A stretch of DNA of 5,293 bases from CAYMLQ01 sp964390795 (GTDB taxonomy: Bacteria > Verrucomicrobiota > Kiritimatiellia > RFP12 > UBA1067), in the NCBI GenBank assembly GCA_964390795.1, contig CAYMLQ010000388.1, positions 1 through 5,293 of the forward strand, in the 5' to 3' direction. The notes beneath the pieces were generated by a model. It searched no databases. It saw only the letters and a list, made by a program, of their open reading frames with translations, and was not told the origin of the DNA. Of the stretch, positions 1-5,293 are shown piece after piece (the stretch's first letter is position 1; the number at the start of each line of letters is the position of its first letter). The translations under genes were made by a program, and so were the position numbers.

Positions 1-2
1 GC

Positions 3-725
3 TGGCGTGCCGACTCGCTGGGCGACCTCGGCAGCTTCTCGCCGACGTGGAACCATATGCGCAACGCGTATCCAGAGTGGCATCGGGCGACACATGCGGA
101 GGAGGCCTGGAAAACGGGGCTCGTCGCCTACGAGCCGCCGCTGGAAGTGGGCGAGTTCGTCGAGAAAAAGTGGCCGCTTCGCTGGATCTTCAACTACGGG
201 CTGGCCTGCCACGGCAGCCTCTTCAGCGGCAAGTCCGGGAGGTTGCCGGAGGACGCGCACTTTCGGCAGGAGCTGGAGCGCTTTCTGAGGCGGCTCGGAT
301 ACCGGCTGGTGCTTCGCGAGATCGCGCATCCTGCGCAGGCGCGCGGCACGCTCGACGTGGCGATGAAGTGGCAGAACGTCGGCTCCGCGCCCTGCTACCG
401 GCCTTATCGCATCGCCTACCGGCTGACGAACGGCAACGGGGCCAGTGCGGTCATTGTTGGCCAGACAACCGTGAACCGCTGGCTGCCGGGCTCGGTCGAG
501 CTGTTCACGGAGGCCTTCTTTAAAGAGGTGCCGGACCTGCCGCCTGGGCCGGTGATTGACGTCTCCGAAAGACTCGCGCTGCCCGCTGACCTGCCCGTCG
601 GGACGTATGCGCTGTCGATTGCCGTTGTTGACGAAGCGCCGGCGCCCGCAGTGCGGCTGGCGATCAAGGGGCGCGGCGCGGACGGGTGGTACGCGCTGAG
701 CAAGGTCACGCTTGTGCAGCGTTAA
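3..725 (+). CDS. DUF4832 family protein, C-terminal part (5' end outside window)
   Basis: The frame is open from the left edge to the TAA at 723-725, giving 240 visible residues starting WRADSLGDLGSF; the true start lies upstream. I recognise the C-terminal half of DUF4832 proteins: the R-A-D-x-L-G-D motif at the very edge, the FSPTWNHM segment, then ERFLRRLGYRLVLRE, the conserved KWQNVGSAPCYRPY block (about residues 121-134) and a DGWY motif near the end. In this family the front part is a glycosidase-like TIM barrel and the section after LGYRLVLRE is a beta-sandwich. The molecular activity is not established, although members often sit beside glycoside hydrolases, and a role in glycan breakdown or binding is inference. 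No signal peptide can be judged because the N-terminus is missing. The gene ends 13 bases after the beginning of the next open frame, which suggests they were once co-transcribed. Family assignment is from memory, with high confidence; function is unknown. Confidence 0.85.
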   Translation, partial: WRADSLGDLGSFSPTWNHMRNAYPEWHRATHAEEAWKTGLVAYEPPLEVGEFVEKKWPLRWIFNYGLACHGSLFSGKSGRLPEDAHFRQELERFLRRLGYRLVLREIAHPAQARGTLDVAMKWQNVGSAPCYRPYRIAYRLTNGNGASAVIVGQTTVNRWLPGSVELFTEAFFKEVPDLPPGPVIDVSERLALPADLPVGTYALSIAVVDEAPAPAVRLAIKGRGADGWYALSKVTLVQR

Positions 726-1485
726 GGTTGAGGTATGCCTGTTCGGCTCGAACATTTGCGACTTGCATCCCATGCCGCCGAAGGACGAGGCACCCGCCAT
801 GGCGCGGCGCCTGAAGCAGCTGGGCTTCAACTTCATCCGGCTGCACTATTTCGACTTCGCCAAGGCGCCTGAGGGGATACTCAACGCCGATATGCAGACG
901 CTGAATCCCGAGAAGCTGGACCAGTTCGATTGGTTGGTCTCCCATCTGAAAGAGAACGGCATCTACGTGGACATCAACCTCCACATCTGCAGGCCCTACG
1001 CGGGGCAACCCAAAGAGCTACACCGCTTCGGCAAGGGCATCGACTATATTCACGACCCCTACGTGGAGTCGCAGAAGCGCTACGCGCGCCTGCTGATCGG
1101 CTATGTGGGCGGGCGCGACTTTCAGGTGGGCGACGTGCGCTTTCATGTCGGCAAAGGGATCTTCCGAAGCTATGCGAACATCTCGCTCGTCGCGCTGGAT
1201 GAGAAGGCTGTCTGCGAGTCCAGGAGACTTCTGCTCACGGCCGTGGCGCGCGTGGAAAACAAGGGTCAGACGTGGGACGAGAAGCGGGGTGGCGTGATCG
1301 ATTGGGGCGAGGGGCCGACGCTGGCCGAGCCCGTACCGCTGACGCTGATTCTGCCGGGCTCGGGCTGGCAGGCGCGGGCGCTGAACGGTAAGGGACAGCC
1401 CGCGGTCGCGGTCGCGATGGCCGGGCCGCAACTGACGACCGATCCGGCGCACGCGACGCTGTGGTATCTCATCACGCGGCCCTGA
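712..1485 (+). pseudogene. Remnant of a cellulase-like (GH5-type TIM barrel) glycoside hydrolase, N-truncated and internally deleted
   Basis: The frame runs from a TTG at 712 (next in-frame ATG at 772) to TGA at 1483-1485, 257 codons with no internal stop. Residues 11-129 match the first strands of a TIM-barrel hydrolase: GSNICDLHPMPPKDEAP, then LKQLGFNFIRLHYFDF, FDWLVSHLKENGIYVDINLH and YIHDPYVESQKRYARLL. Residues 130-257 match the extreme C-terminus of the same large family: GGRDFQVGDVRFHVGK, ESRRLLLTAVARVEN, then a beta-rich end finishing WYLITRP. Between them, the middle of the barrel is absent, with an in-frame join near base 1099. The NE acid/base motif and the later nucleophile glutamate expected for such enzymes would lie in the missing part, so a catalytically active product is unlikely. 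The front is also missing: an in-frame stop at 697-699 blocks extension, and no signal peptide is present. It overlaps the DUF4832 gene by 14 bases and has no convincing ribosome binding site. I infer a decaying gene; an assembly collapse is the main alternative. Confidence 0.7.
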
Positions 1486-1524
1486 GCGGGAGCGGACGAG
1501 CAGACGCTCGTCCTTCCCGCTGAG
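1482..1524. repeat. Long hairpin at the 3' end of the hydrolase remnant (REP-like or terminator-like)
   Basis: Left arm 1482-1501 and right arm 1506-1524 are near-perfect reverse complements around a four-base loop AGAC. The inner eight pairs (GGACGAGC with GCTCGTCC) are perfect, followed by one bulged base (C1493) and a G-T pair. Seven more pairs (AGCGGGA with TCCCGCT) and a mismatch at 1484/1522 follow. The arm begins on the stop codon of the upstream frame. No T-run follows on the plus strand, so it is not a classical intrinsic terminator, but it could stabilise the 3' end of the transcript or stop it with a factor. Its shape fits a dispersed REP-type palindrome, though copy number cannot be seen from one window. 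Confidence 0.6.
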
Positions 1525-1538
1525 CCAGAAAGAGGTAC

Positions 1539-1578
1539 TGGACAATCTGCTGCGACATGGTGTAACGTGTGGTATATT
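1539..1578 (+). promoter_or_regulatory. Weak promoter candidate upstream of the oxidoreductase gene
   Basis: TGGACA at 1539-1544 (five of six to a sigma-70 -35 box) is followed after 16 bases by TGTAAC at 1561-1566 (four of six to a -10 box). A second possible -10 is the extended form TGGTATATT at 1570-1578, but it has no good -35 at normal spacing. The stretch lies in the lower-GC spacer after the hairpin, about 75-115 bases before the chosen start codon, where a promoter would be expected. A small inverted repeat, GGCCGG/CCGGTC with a TTT loop, at about 1590-1604 would lie in the leader. No known operator motif is recognised. Confidence 0.25.
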
Positions 1579-1643
1579 TCTTGGGTGTGGGCCGGTTTCC
1601 GGTCGTGCCAAAGTTGCGTTGGGCGGTTAATAAAACCAAGTTT

Positions 1644-1647
1644 GGAG
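1644..1647 (+). promoter_or_regulatory. Ribosome binding site GGAG for the oxidoreductase gene
   Basis: GGAG sits five bases before the ATG at 1653. It decides the start: the frame is open further upstream to a GTG at 1569, but that position has no such site and would add 28 residues without hydrophobic character. Downstream there is no in-frame ATG, GTG or TTG until GTG 1899/ATG 1902, which lie after the signal peptide core. Confidence 0.6.
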
Positions 1648-1652
1648 TCTTC

Positions 1653-4600
1653 ATGAAACAGCTTCTTGGCAGCACTTCGAAATTTGGCATCTCCGTTCAT
1701 TCGCATCCGCGCCCGGAGGTCGCGGGCCACCTTGCGCGGTGCGTCTTTCAGGGGTGGCGCACGACCTCCGGGCGTGCCCTGCGCTCATTTTCCGCGCAGT
1801 CCCGTGAACGAAAAGTCAAATTTAGAAATGCTGAGCTTCTTGGACGTTTTCTTATCGCTCAACTCGCGCTCTGCGCGGGCCTCGCTCGCGCAGCCTCAGT
1901 GATGGAGTCGGCGCGCGAGCTGCCGGTCGCGCAGGAGGTGGATGTGGTGGTGGTCGGCGGCAGTTGCGGCGCGGTCGCCGCGGCGCAGTCGGCCAGCAAG
2001 ATGGGCATGCGCGTCTACCTCGTGACGTCGTATGACACGCTGGGCGAGGATCTGGCCGGCACGCTGCGGCTCTGGGCAACCGGCGCGGAGGCGGACTCGT
2101 CTCCGCTGATGAAAGCGCTCTTTGCGGGACACTCCGCCTCCAACGCGCTGGCCTACACGACGCCGCTGACGGTGAAGAAGGCGCTGGATGCCGCGCTGGT
2201 CAAGGCGGAAATCCCGTTCCTGACCGGGACGTATGCGACGGACGTGCTGCTGGACGAGCAGGGGGCCGTGGCCGGCGTTGTGATGGCGAACCGCAGCGGG
2301 CGGCAAGCCTTGCGGGCCAAAGCGGTGATCGACGCCACGCCGCGGGCCGTGCTCGCCCGGCGCGCGGGGGCCGTGGCCGCGCCGTTCCCCAAGGAGAGCT
2401 ATGCGGTGCGCCACGTCGTGATTTCGGGCCGCGCGCCGGAGGGCTGTGCCAAGGTCATTGAGCATCCCGACTGGCAGCCCGATCGCGACGTCTTCAAGCT
2501 CGGCAAGAGCGCCGCCTTCAAGCCGCAGCTCTTCGAGTGCGAGCTGAACGTGACCTTGGACGGGTCGGCGCAGGGCTTTGCCGAGGCGCTCAACGTCGCG
2601 CGCGACAAGACCTTCACCTTCGAGCAGCTCGACGCGGCAGACCGCTTCGCGTTTGTCCCGCCCGACCGGATCATCGCGGCCAAACCGTCCGTCGCGGCGT
2701 GGAGCGATGTCGCGGCGTTGAACCTGGAGAGTTTCCGTCCGGCGAACGTGAACGGCTTGCTGGTTCTGGGCGCGCTGGGCGATGTGACGCGCGAGGTGGC
2801 AACGGAGCTGCTGAAGCCCGCGAACAACATCCAGCTCGGCGCGCGCCTCGGACGTCGAGCCGCGCTGGATATTCAGGCCAAGACGGAGGCGGCCGTCAGC
2901 CAGGCTAGCCTGCGAGGCGAACAGGTCAAGGACGCGATCGCCGGGGATGTCCGCGAAGTTTCGGGGACGCTGACGCAGCCGTATGCGACGTGGAGCGGCA
3001 AGGTCGCTTGCGCGGCGCGCGCGCTGCCGGTCTTGGGCGAGACGGAGCTGCTGATTGCGGGCGGCGGAACGACGGGCGGCCCTGCCGCCGTGGGCGCCGC
3101 GCGAAAGGGCGTCAAAACCGTTGTCATTGAAAAGCTCTACGAGCTGGGCGGTGTCCAGACGGTCGGCATGATCTGCGGCTATTACTATGGCAACGTGCGA
3201 GGTTTCACTTCGGTGATTGACGAAGGGGTGAAGTCCAAGGGCGCGATCCGCTCCCAGGCCAAAGCCGAGTGGTATCGCTCCGAGGCGCGCAAGGCGGGAG
3301 CCCAGTTCTGGTTCGGCTGCATGGCGGTTGGGGCCTTCATGGATGGCAACCTGCTGAAGGGCGTCGTGGTCGTGACGCCGGAAGGCGAGCGCGGCGTGAT
3401 TCTGACTCGGGCGGTCTTTGACGCCACGGGAAACGCCGACGTCGCGGCTGCGGCGGGGGAGGAAACGGAGTTTTATCCGGCCGAGGAACTGAACGGGCAG
3501 GGCGTCTGGATGGCGGTGATCCGCATGGGTGCCGGCGGCCACAATAACGACTTCTCCTTCGTCGACGACACGGACGCCTCAGACATGAGCTTCTTCGGCC
3601 TGCGGACGCGCAGCATGACGGAGGCGGGCTGGGATGTGGCGCAGCTCGTCAATTCGCGCGAACGGCGTCGCCTGGTGGGCGTTTTCCAAGTCTCCGCGCT
3701 GGATTTCTACACGGCGCGCACTTATCCCGACACCTTCGTGCAGTATCGGAGCCGGTTTGATCTGCACGGCACCGCCAGCGGCGACTTCTTCTGGAGCCGT
3801 CAGATCCGCGGGGTCAACCATCCGGTCTTGGAGGCCAATGTGCCGTATCGCGCGCATCTTCCCAAGCGGGTTGACGGGCTTCTGGTGGGTGCGATCGGCA
3901 TGAGCGCCACGCGCGACGCGATGTCGATCCTGCGCATGCAGCCTGACCTTCAGAACCAAGGCTACGCCGTTGCGCTCGCGGTTGCGCTCGCGCTCAAAGA
4001 GGGCTGCCCGCTGCGAGCGATCCCCATCAAGAAGCTGCAGGAGCAGCTGGTGGCGGACGGCTTGCTGCCGCAGAGCGTCATCGGGACGCTCGACTCGCAT
4101 CCGCTCTCCAAGGACATGCTCAAGCTGGCCGCGGCCATGATCCGCGTCAACTACGACGGGCTCCAGTTCATTATGGCTGACCCGCAGCGGGCGCTGCCGT
4201 TTGTCCTTCAGAAATACAAGGAGATCGACACGCACAGCAGCGGGCGCGATCCGGCCGTGAGCCTGGTGTACGCGCACGTCTTGGCCTTGCTCGGCGACGC
4301 GACCGGCGAAGATGAGCTGGTCGGCTGGGTCTCGACGAACACCTGGGATGCCAAGTGGGACGTGGGTCTCGATGCCGGCGTCAACCGCATGTCCGCCTAT
4401 CTCTTGGCGTTGGGCCGCATTCACTCCAAGAAAGCGGTGCCCGCGATCAACGAGCGGATCATGGAGCTGGCCGCTTTCAAGTACGTGCGGCCGGAGCATT
4501 GCCGCGTGCTTGCGCTCGTCGCGCCCCTGATTGACGATCCAGCCCTGGTGCCCGCGCTGACGGCCCTCTTGCAGGCTCCGACGGTCAGCGGGCATGCGAT

Positions 4601-4838
4601 CCGGATGGGTAAGACGATCCCGCCCGTTGAAGGTTACAGCAGCACCAGCGACTACCGTCAGAAATCGACGGAGAAGACCTTCACCTTGCGCGAAATCAAT
4701 TTGGCGACGGCGCTCTTCCGTCTGGGCGATTCCGAGGGAGTGGCGCAGAAGATTCTGGAGTCCTACGCGAACGATCCGCGCGGCTTTTATGCGAATTATG
4801 CGCGTCGCGTGTTGCTGGCAAAGAGAGGGAATAAATAG
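1653..4838 (+). CDS. Exported FAD-dependent oxidoreductase with two tandem FAD_oxidored modules and a HEAT-like C-terminus
   Basis: The product is 1061 residues. A hydrophobic signal core lies at residues 62-80 (LLGRFLIAQLALCAGLARA), with likely cleavage after the A-R-A. It is preceded by an unusually long basic stretch that appears to contain an inserted element. Module 1 opens with a dinucleotide-binding loop, VDVVVVGGSCGAVAAA (about residues 97-111), followed by TLGEDLAGTLRLW, and closes near 368-407 (VNGLLVLGALGD...). Module 2 opens with ELLIAGGGTTGGPAA (about 465-479), then ELGGVQTVGMICGYYYGN and VFDATGNADVAAAAG. It closes at about 740-782 with VDGLLVGAIGMSATRDA and RMQPDLQNQGYA. Both resemble Pfam FAD_oxidored (PF12831). 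From about residue 807 the protein is helical with HEAT/armadillo-like repeats, possibly for partner binding. The substrate is unknown; in this family the electron acceptor and reaction are not established. No twin-arginine motif is seen, so Sec export with cofactor loading outside the cytoplasm is inferred. The context of glycan-related genes suggests oxidation of a carbohydrate-derived compound, which is speculative. Confidence 0.9.
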   Translation: MKQLLGSTSKFGISVHSHPRPEVAGHLARCVFQGWRTTSGRALRSFSAQSRERKVKFRNAELLGRFLIAQLALCAGLARAASVMESARELPVAQEVDVVVVGGSCGAVAAAQSASKMGMRVYLVTSYDTLGEDLAGTLRLWATGAEADSSPLMKALFAGHSASNALAYTTPLTVKKALDAALVKAEIPFLTGTYATDVLLDEQGAVAGVVMANRSGRQALRAKAVIDATPRAVLARRAGAVAAPFPKESYAVRHVVISGRAPEGCAKVIEHPDWQPDRDVFKLGKSAAFKPQLFECELNVTLDGSAQGFAEALNVARDKTFTFEQLDAADRFAFVPPDRIIAAKPSVAAWSDVAALNLESFRPANVNGLLVLGALGDVTREVATELLKPANNIQLGARLGRRAALDIQAKTEAAVSQASLRGEQVKDAIAGDVREVSGTLTQPYATWSGKVACAARALPVLGETELLIAGGGTTGGPAAVGAARKGVKTVVIEKLYELGGVQTVGMICGYYYGNVRGFTSVIDEGVKSKGAIRSQAKAEWYRSEARKAGAQFWFGCMAVGAFMDGNLLKGVVVVTPEGERGVILTRAVFDATGNADVAAAAGEETEFYPAEELNGQGVWMAVIRMGAGGHNNDFSFVDDTDASDMSFFGLRTRSMTEAGWDVAQLVNSRERRRLVGVFQVSALDFYTARTYPDTFVQYRSRFDLHGTASGDFFWSRQIRGVNHPVLEANVPYRAHLPKRVDGLLVGAIGMSATRDAMSILRMQPDLQNQGYAVALAVALALKEGCPLRAIPIKKLQEQLVADGLLPQSVIGTLDSHPLSKDMLKLAAAMIRVNYDGLQFIMADPQRALPFVLQKYKEIDTHSSGRDPAVSLVYAHVLALLGDATGEDELVGWVSTNTWDAKWDVGLDAGVNRMSAYLLALGRIHSKKAVPAINERIMELAAFKYVRPEHCRVLALVAPLIDDPALVPALTALLQAPTVSGHAIRMGKTIPPVEGYSSTSDYRQKSTEKTFTLREINLATALFRLGDSEGVAQKILESYANDPRGFYANYARRVLLAKRGNK
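1686..1823. mobile_element. Candidate 138-bp palindromic insertion inside the signal-peptide region (in frame)
   Basis: The sequence between two AAATTT copies (1680-1685 and 1818-1823) contains a strong palindrome. The copies are exactly 138 bases apart, so the insert plus one repeat is 46 codons and keeps the frame with no stop. Joining the flanks gives MKQLLGSTSKF followed by RNAELLGR and the hydrophobic core, a normal 34-residue signal peptide. The insert encodes residues 12-57, rich in Arg/Lys (nine) with two Glu and no hydrophobic segment. Near the two ends, CGTTCA (left, about 1694-1699) recurs in inverted form as TGAACG (right, about 1805-1810), so there may be imperfect terminal inverted repeats. 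No transposase is present, so it would be a non-autonomous MITE- or RPE-like element. The six-base repeat could be chance, and the exact ends are uncertain. Confidence 0.45.
1710..1774. repeat. 22-bp-arm palindrome within the leader of the oxidoreductase gene
   Basis: Left arm 1710-1731 and right arm 1753-1774 are reverse complements at 20 of 22 positions, with a run of 13 perfect pairs (CGCCCGGAGGTCG) at the outer end. The loop is 21 bases (1732-1752). In RNA this would be a very stable GC-rich hairpin beginning 57 bases after the start codon, inside translated sequence (residues 20-41), so it could slow early elongation or mark a mobile palindrome. No U-tract follows, so a terminator is unlikely. 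Confidence 0.8.
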
Positions 4839-4870
4839 GGCCAAGGTTCCGTCCGTTGCTCGGTTTGTCA

Positions 4871-4896
4871 GATTCACTTCTCATGAGATGTGAATC
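4871..4896. repeat. 26-base near-perfect palindrome downstream of the oxidoreductase gene
   Basis: GATTCACTTCTCA is followed by TGAGATGTGAATC; the halves are reverse complements except for one T-T pair (4878/4889). It starts 33 bases after the stop codon. Having no loop in DNA form and no T-run on either side, it fits a dimeric-protein binding site or a 3' stabilising hairpin better than an intrinsic terminator. Confidence 0.65.
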
Positions 4897-4970
4897 CGCA
4901 TTCGCAAGACCTTCACCGTCAAGAACCCCTGCGTCTTTCGTGATTTTCTCGTTCCCAAAGTCAGCGACCG

Positions 4971-5005
4971 CCGAACCCGTGAGCCGAAAACGAACGAGGG
5001 TTCGG
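4971..5005. repeat. Separated inverted repeat CCGAACCC/GGGTTCGG
   Basis: Perfect eight-base arms at 4971-4978 and 4998-5005 are separated by 19 bases. They could form a hairpin in RNA of either strand, but no U-rich tract follows on either side. Eight-base arms at this spacing can occur by chance; the function is unknown. Confidence 0.35.
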
Positions 5006-5011
5006 TATGTC

Positions 5012-5040
5012 GCCTTATTGGGGAATAGGCTCTCTCTTTT
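5012..5040 (+). terminator. Weak intrinsic-terminator candidate
   Basis: GCCTTATT (5012-5019) pairs with AATAGGC (5024-5030) around a GGGG loop, with one bulged T, and TCTCTCTTTT follows directly. The stem is short and the tract is broken by C, so it is a poor terminator. It lies about 175 bases after the oxidoreductase stop codon and could end that transcript if nothing earlier does. Confidence 0.25.
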
Positions 5041-5176
5041 CTTCCGCGTTGTCGAGTGCTTTGGGGACAGTTCGATCAGTCGGTCTGGTGCTGCGCAATT
5101 CTCACCGGCCTATTCACTCCTCGCGATGTGTGGATGAACCGCTGGTTACGCGATGGGACACGCCAAAGTCTACGTC

Positions 5177-5293
5177 TCACAAGTCCCAACCTACTAGAAC
5201 GAGTCCCATTGGTATGGCTGTGATGCCTATGAGTAGGGCACATCCTTTCGAAAAGAAAAGGACTTCATCGGGAGACAGTTGGTCGATAATGTT
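5177..5293 (-). CDS. Possible C-terminus of a membrane protein (5' part outside window)
   Basis: On the minus strand the frame is open from the right edge to a TGA (plus-strand TCA at 5177-5179), giving 38 residues. It reads NIIDQLSPDEVLFFSKG, then a hydrophobic run of about 20 residues (CALLIGITAIPMGLVLVGW), and ends in DL. The run looks like a terminal transmembrane helix preceded by a polar segment. Against it: 39 open codons are expected by chance, third positions are not GC-rich as in the neighbours, and a plus-strand frame overlaps. No family is recognised. If real, it converges on the oxidoreductase gene. Confidence 0.35.
   Translation of the reverse strand, partial: NIIDQLSPDEVLFFSKGCALLIGITAIPMGLVLVGWDL

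Larger units (their letters stand above)
4839..5176. other. Non-coding spacer with lower GC
   Basis: After the oxidoreductase stop (4836-4838) no reading frame here has codon use like the neighbouring genes. GC falls to about 50% in the lines I counted (48%, 55% and 50% for 4861-4920, 4921-4980 and 4981-5040) against 65-75% in counted parts of the gene. It holds a 26-base palindrome, a separated inverted repeat and a weak terminator-like hairpin, listed separately. No tRNA, CRISPR or transposase is seen. It probably separates two convergent genes. Confidence 0.55.

Noticed and set aside
1569..1652. Upstream GTG start for the oxidoreductase
   Set aside because: No ribosome binding site, and the extra 28 residues do not resemble a leader; ATG 1653 has GGAG at ideal spacing.
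1018..1730. Two overlapping minus-strand frames across the hydrolase remnant and spacer
   Set aside because: Arg/Pro-rich products without domains; they run through the hairpins and are antisense to clear family matches.
1896..3542. 548-codon minus-strand open frame opposite the oxidoreductase gene
   Set aside because: It is the shadow of high-GC codons; the product is Arg/His/Ala-rich with no recognisable domain, while the plus strand has clear FAD motifs.
3579..4877. 432-codon minus-strand open frame
   Set aside because: Same reason: antisense to the second FAD module and the helical repeats, low-complexity Arg/His-rich product.
5057..5095. AGTTCGATCAGT, which looks like a tRNA T-loop
   Set aside because: The flanking bases do not form the five-pair T-stem and no acceptor, D or anticodon arms are found.
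4856..5137. 93-codon plus-strand frame after the oxidoreductase gene
   Set aside because: It starts at a non-ATG codon without a ribosome site, has Ser/Arg-rich composition and passes through the palindrome; no family features.
5007..5293. Plus-strand frame from ATG 5007, open to the right edge, with GAGGG six bases upstream
   Set aside because: The ribosome-site match is good, but the product is Ser/Arg/Pro/Thr-rich without structure, and the GAGGG is part of an inverted repeat. Not excluded, since the frame continues past the edge.
1..5293. CRISPR array or toxin-antitoxin or defence genes
   Set aside because: No regularly spaced direct repeats and no recognisable small-gene pair or nuclease domain anywhere in the window.

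Overview
The window looks like GC-rich chromosomal DNA from a heterotrophic bacterium. The genes run at roughly 65-75% GC in the lines I counted, and the spacers at about 50%. The protein families (DUF4832, a cellulase-like TIM-barrel glycoside hydrolase, and a secreted two-module FAD oxidoreductase with a helical-repeat tail) are ones I associate with the Planctomycetota/Verrucomicrobiota/Lentisphaerota/Kiritimatiellota group. That assignment is inference from family memory and base composition, since no marker gene is present.

Layout, all on the plus strand until the last 120 bases. (1) 3-725: C-terminal 240 residues of a DUF4832 protein, cut by the left edge. (2) 712-1485: a 257-codon open frame that reads as a remnant of a much larger glycoside hydrolase. 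It has lost its N-terminus, and a large internal stretch that should hold the catalytic glutamates appears to be missing. (3) 1482-1524: a long hairpin starting on that gene's stop codon. (4) 1525-1652: a short spacer with a weak promoter candidate and a good ribosome binding site. (5) 1653-4838: a 1061-residue exported oxidoreductase with two FAD_oxidored-type modules in tandem and a HEAT-like C-terminus. (6) 4839-5176: a lower-GC, apparently non-coding stretch with a 26-base palindrome and other inverted repeats. (7) 5177 to the right edge, minus strand: possibly the last 38 residues of a membrane protein, converging on the oxidoreductase.

Main discovery candidate: the leader of the oxidoreductase gene appears to be split by a 138-bp palindrome-bearing insertion (about 1686-1823), flanked by two AAATTT copies exactly 138 bases (46 codons) apart. 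Removing one repeat unit in silico keeps the frame and gives a compact, textbook 34-residue signal peptide. With the insert, a basic 46-residue segment lies between the start and the hydrophobic core. This resembles in-frame palindromic elements known elsewhere, such as Rickettsia palindromic elements, but here it sits inside a signal peptide. The decayed hydrolase just upstream and its terminal hairpin suggest a locus that has undergone deletion and small-repeat insertion.

Functionally, the locus looks like part of a carbohydrate or glycoconjugate degradation region with exported proteins. The substrate cannot be told from the sequence.
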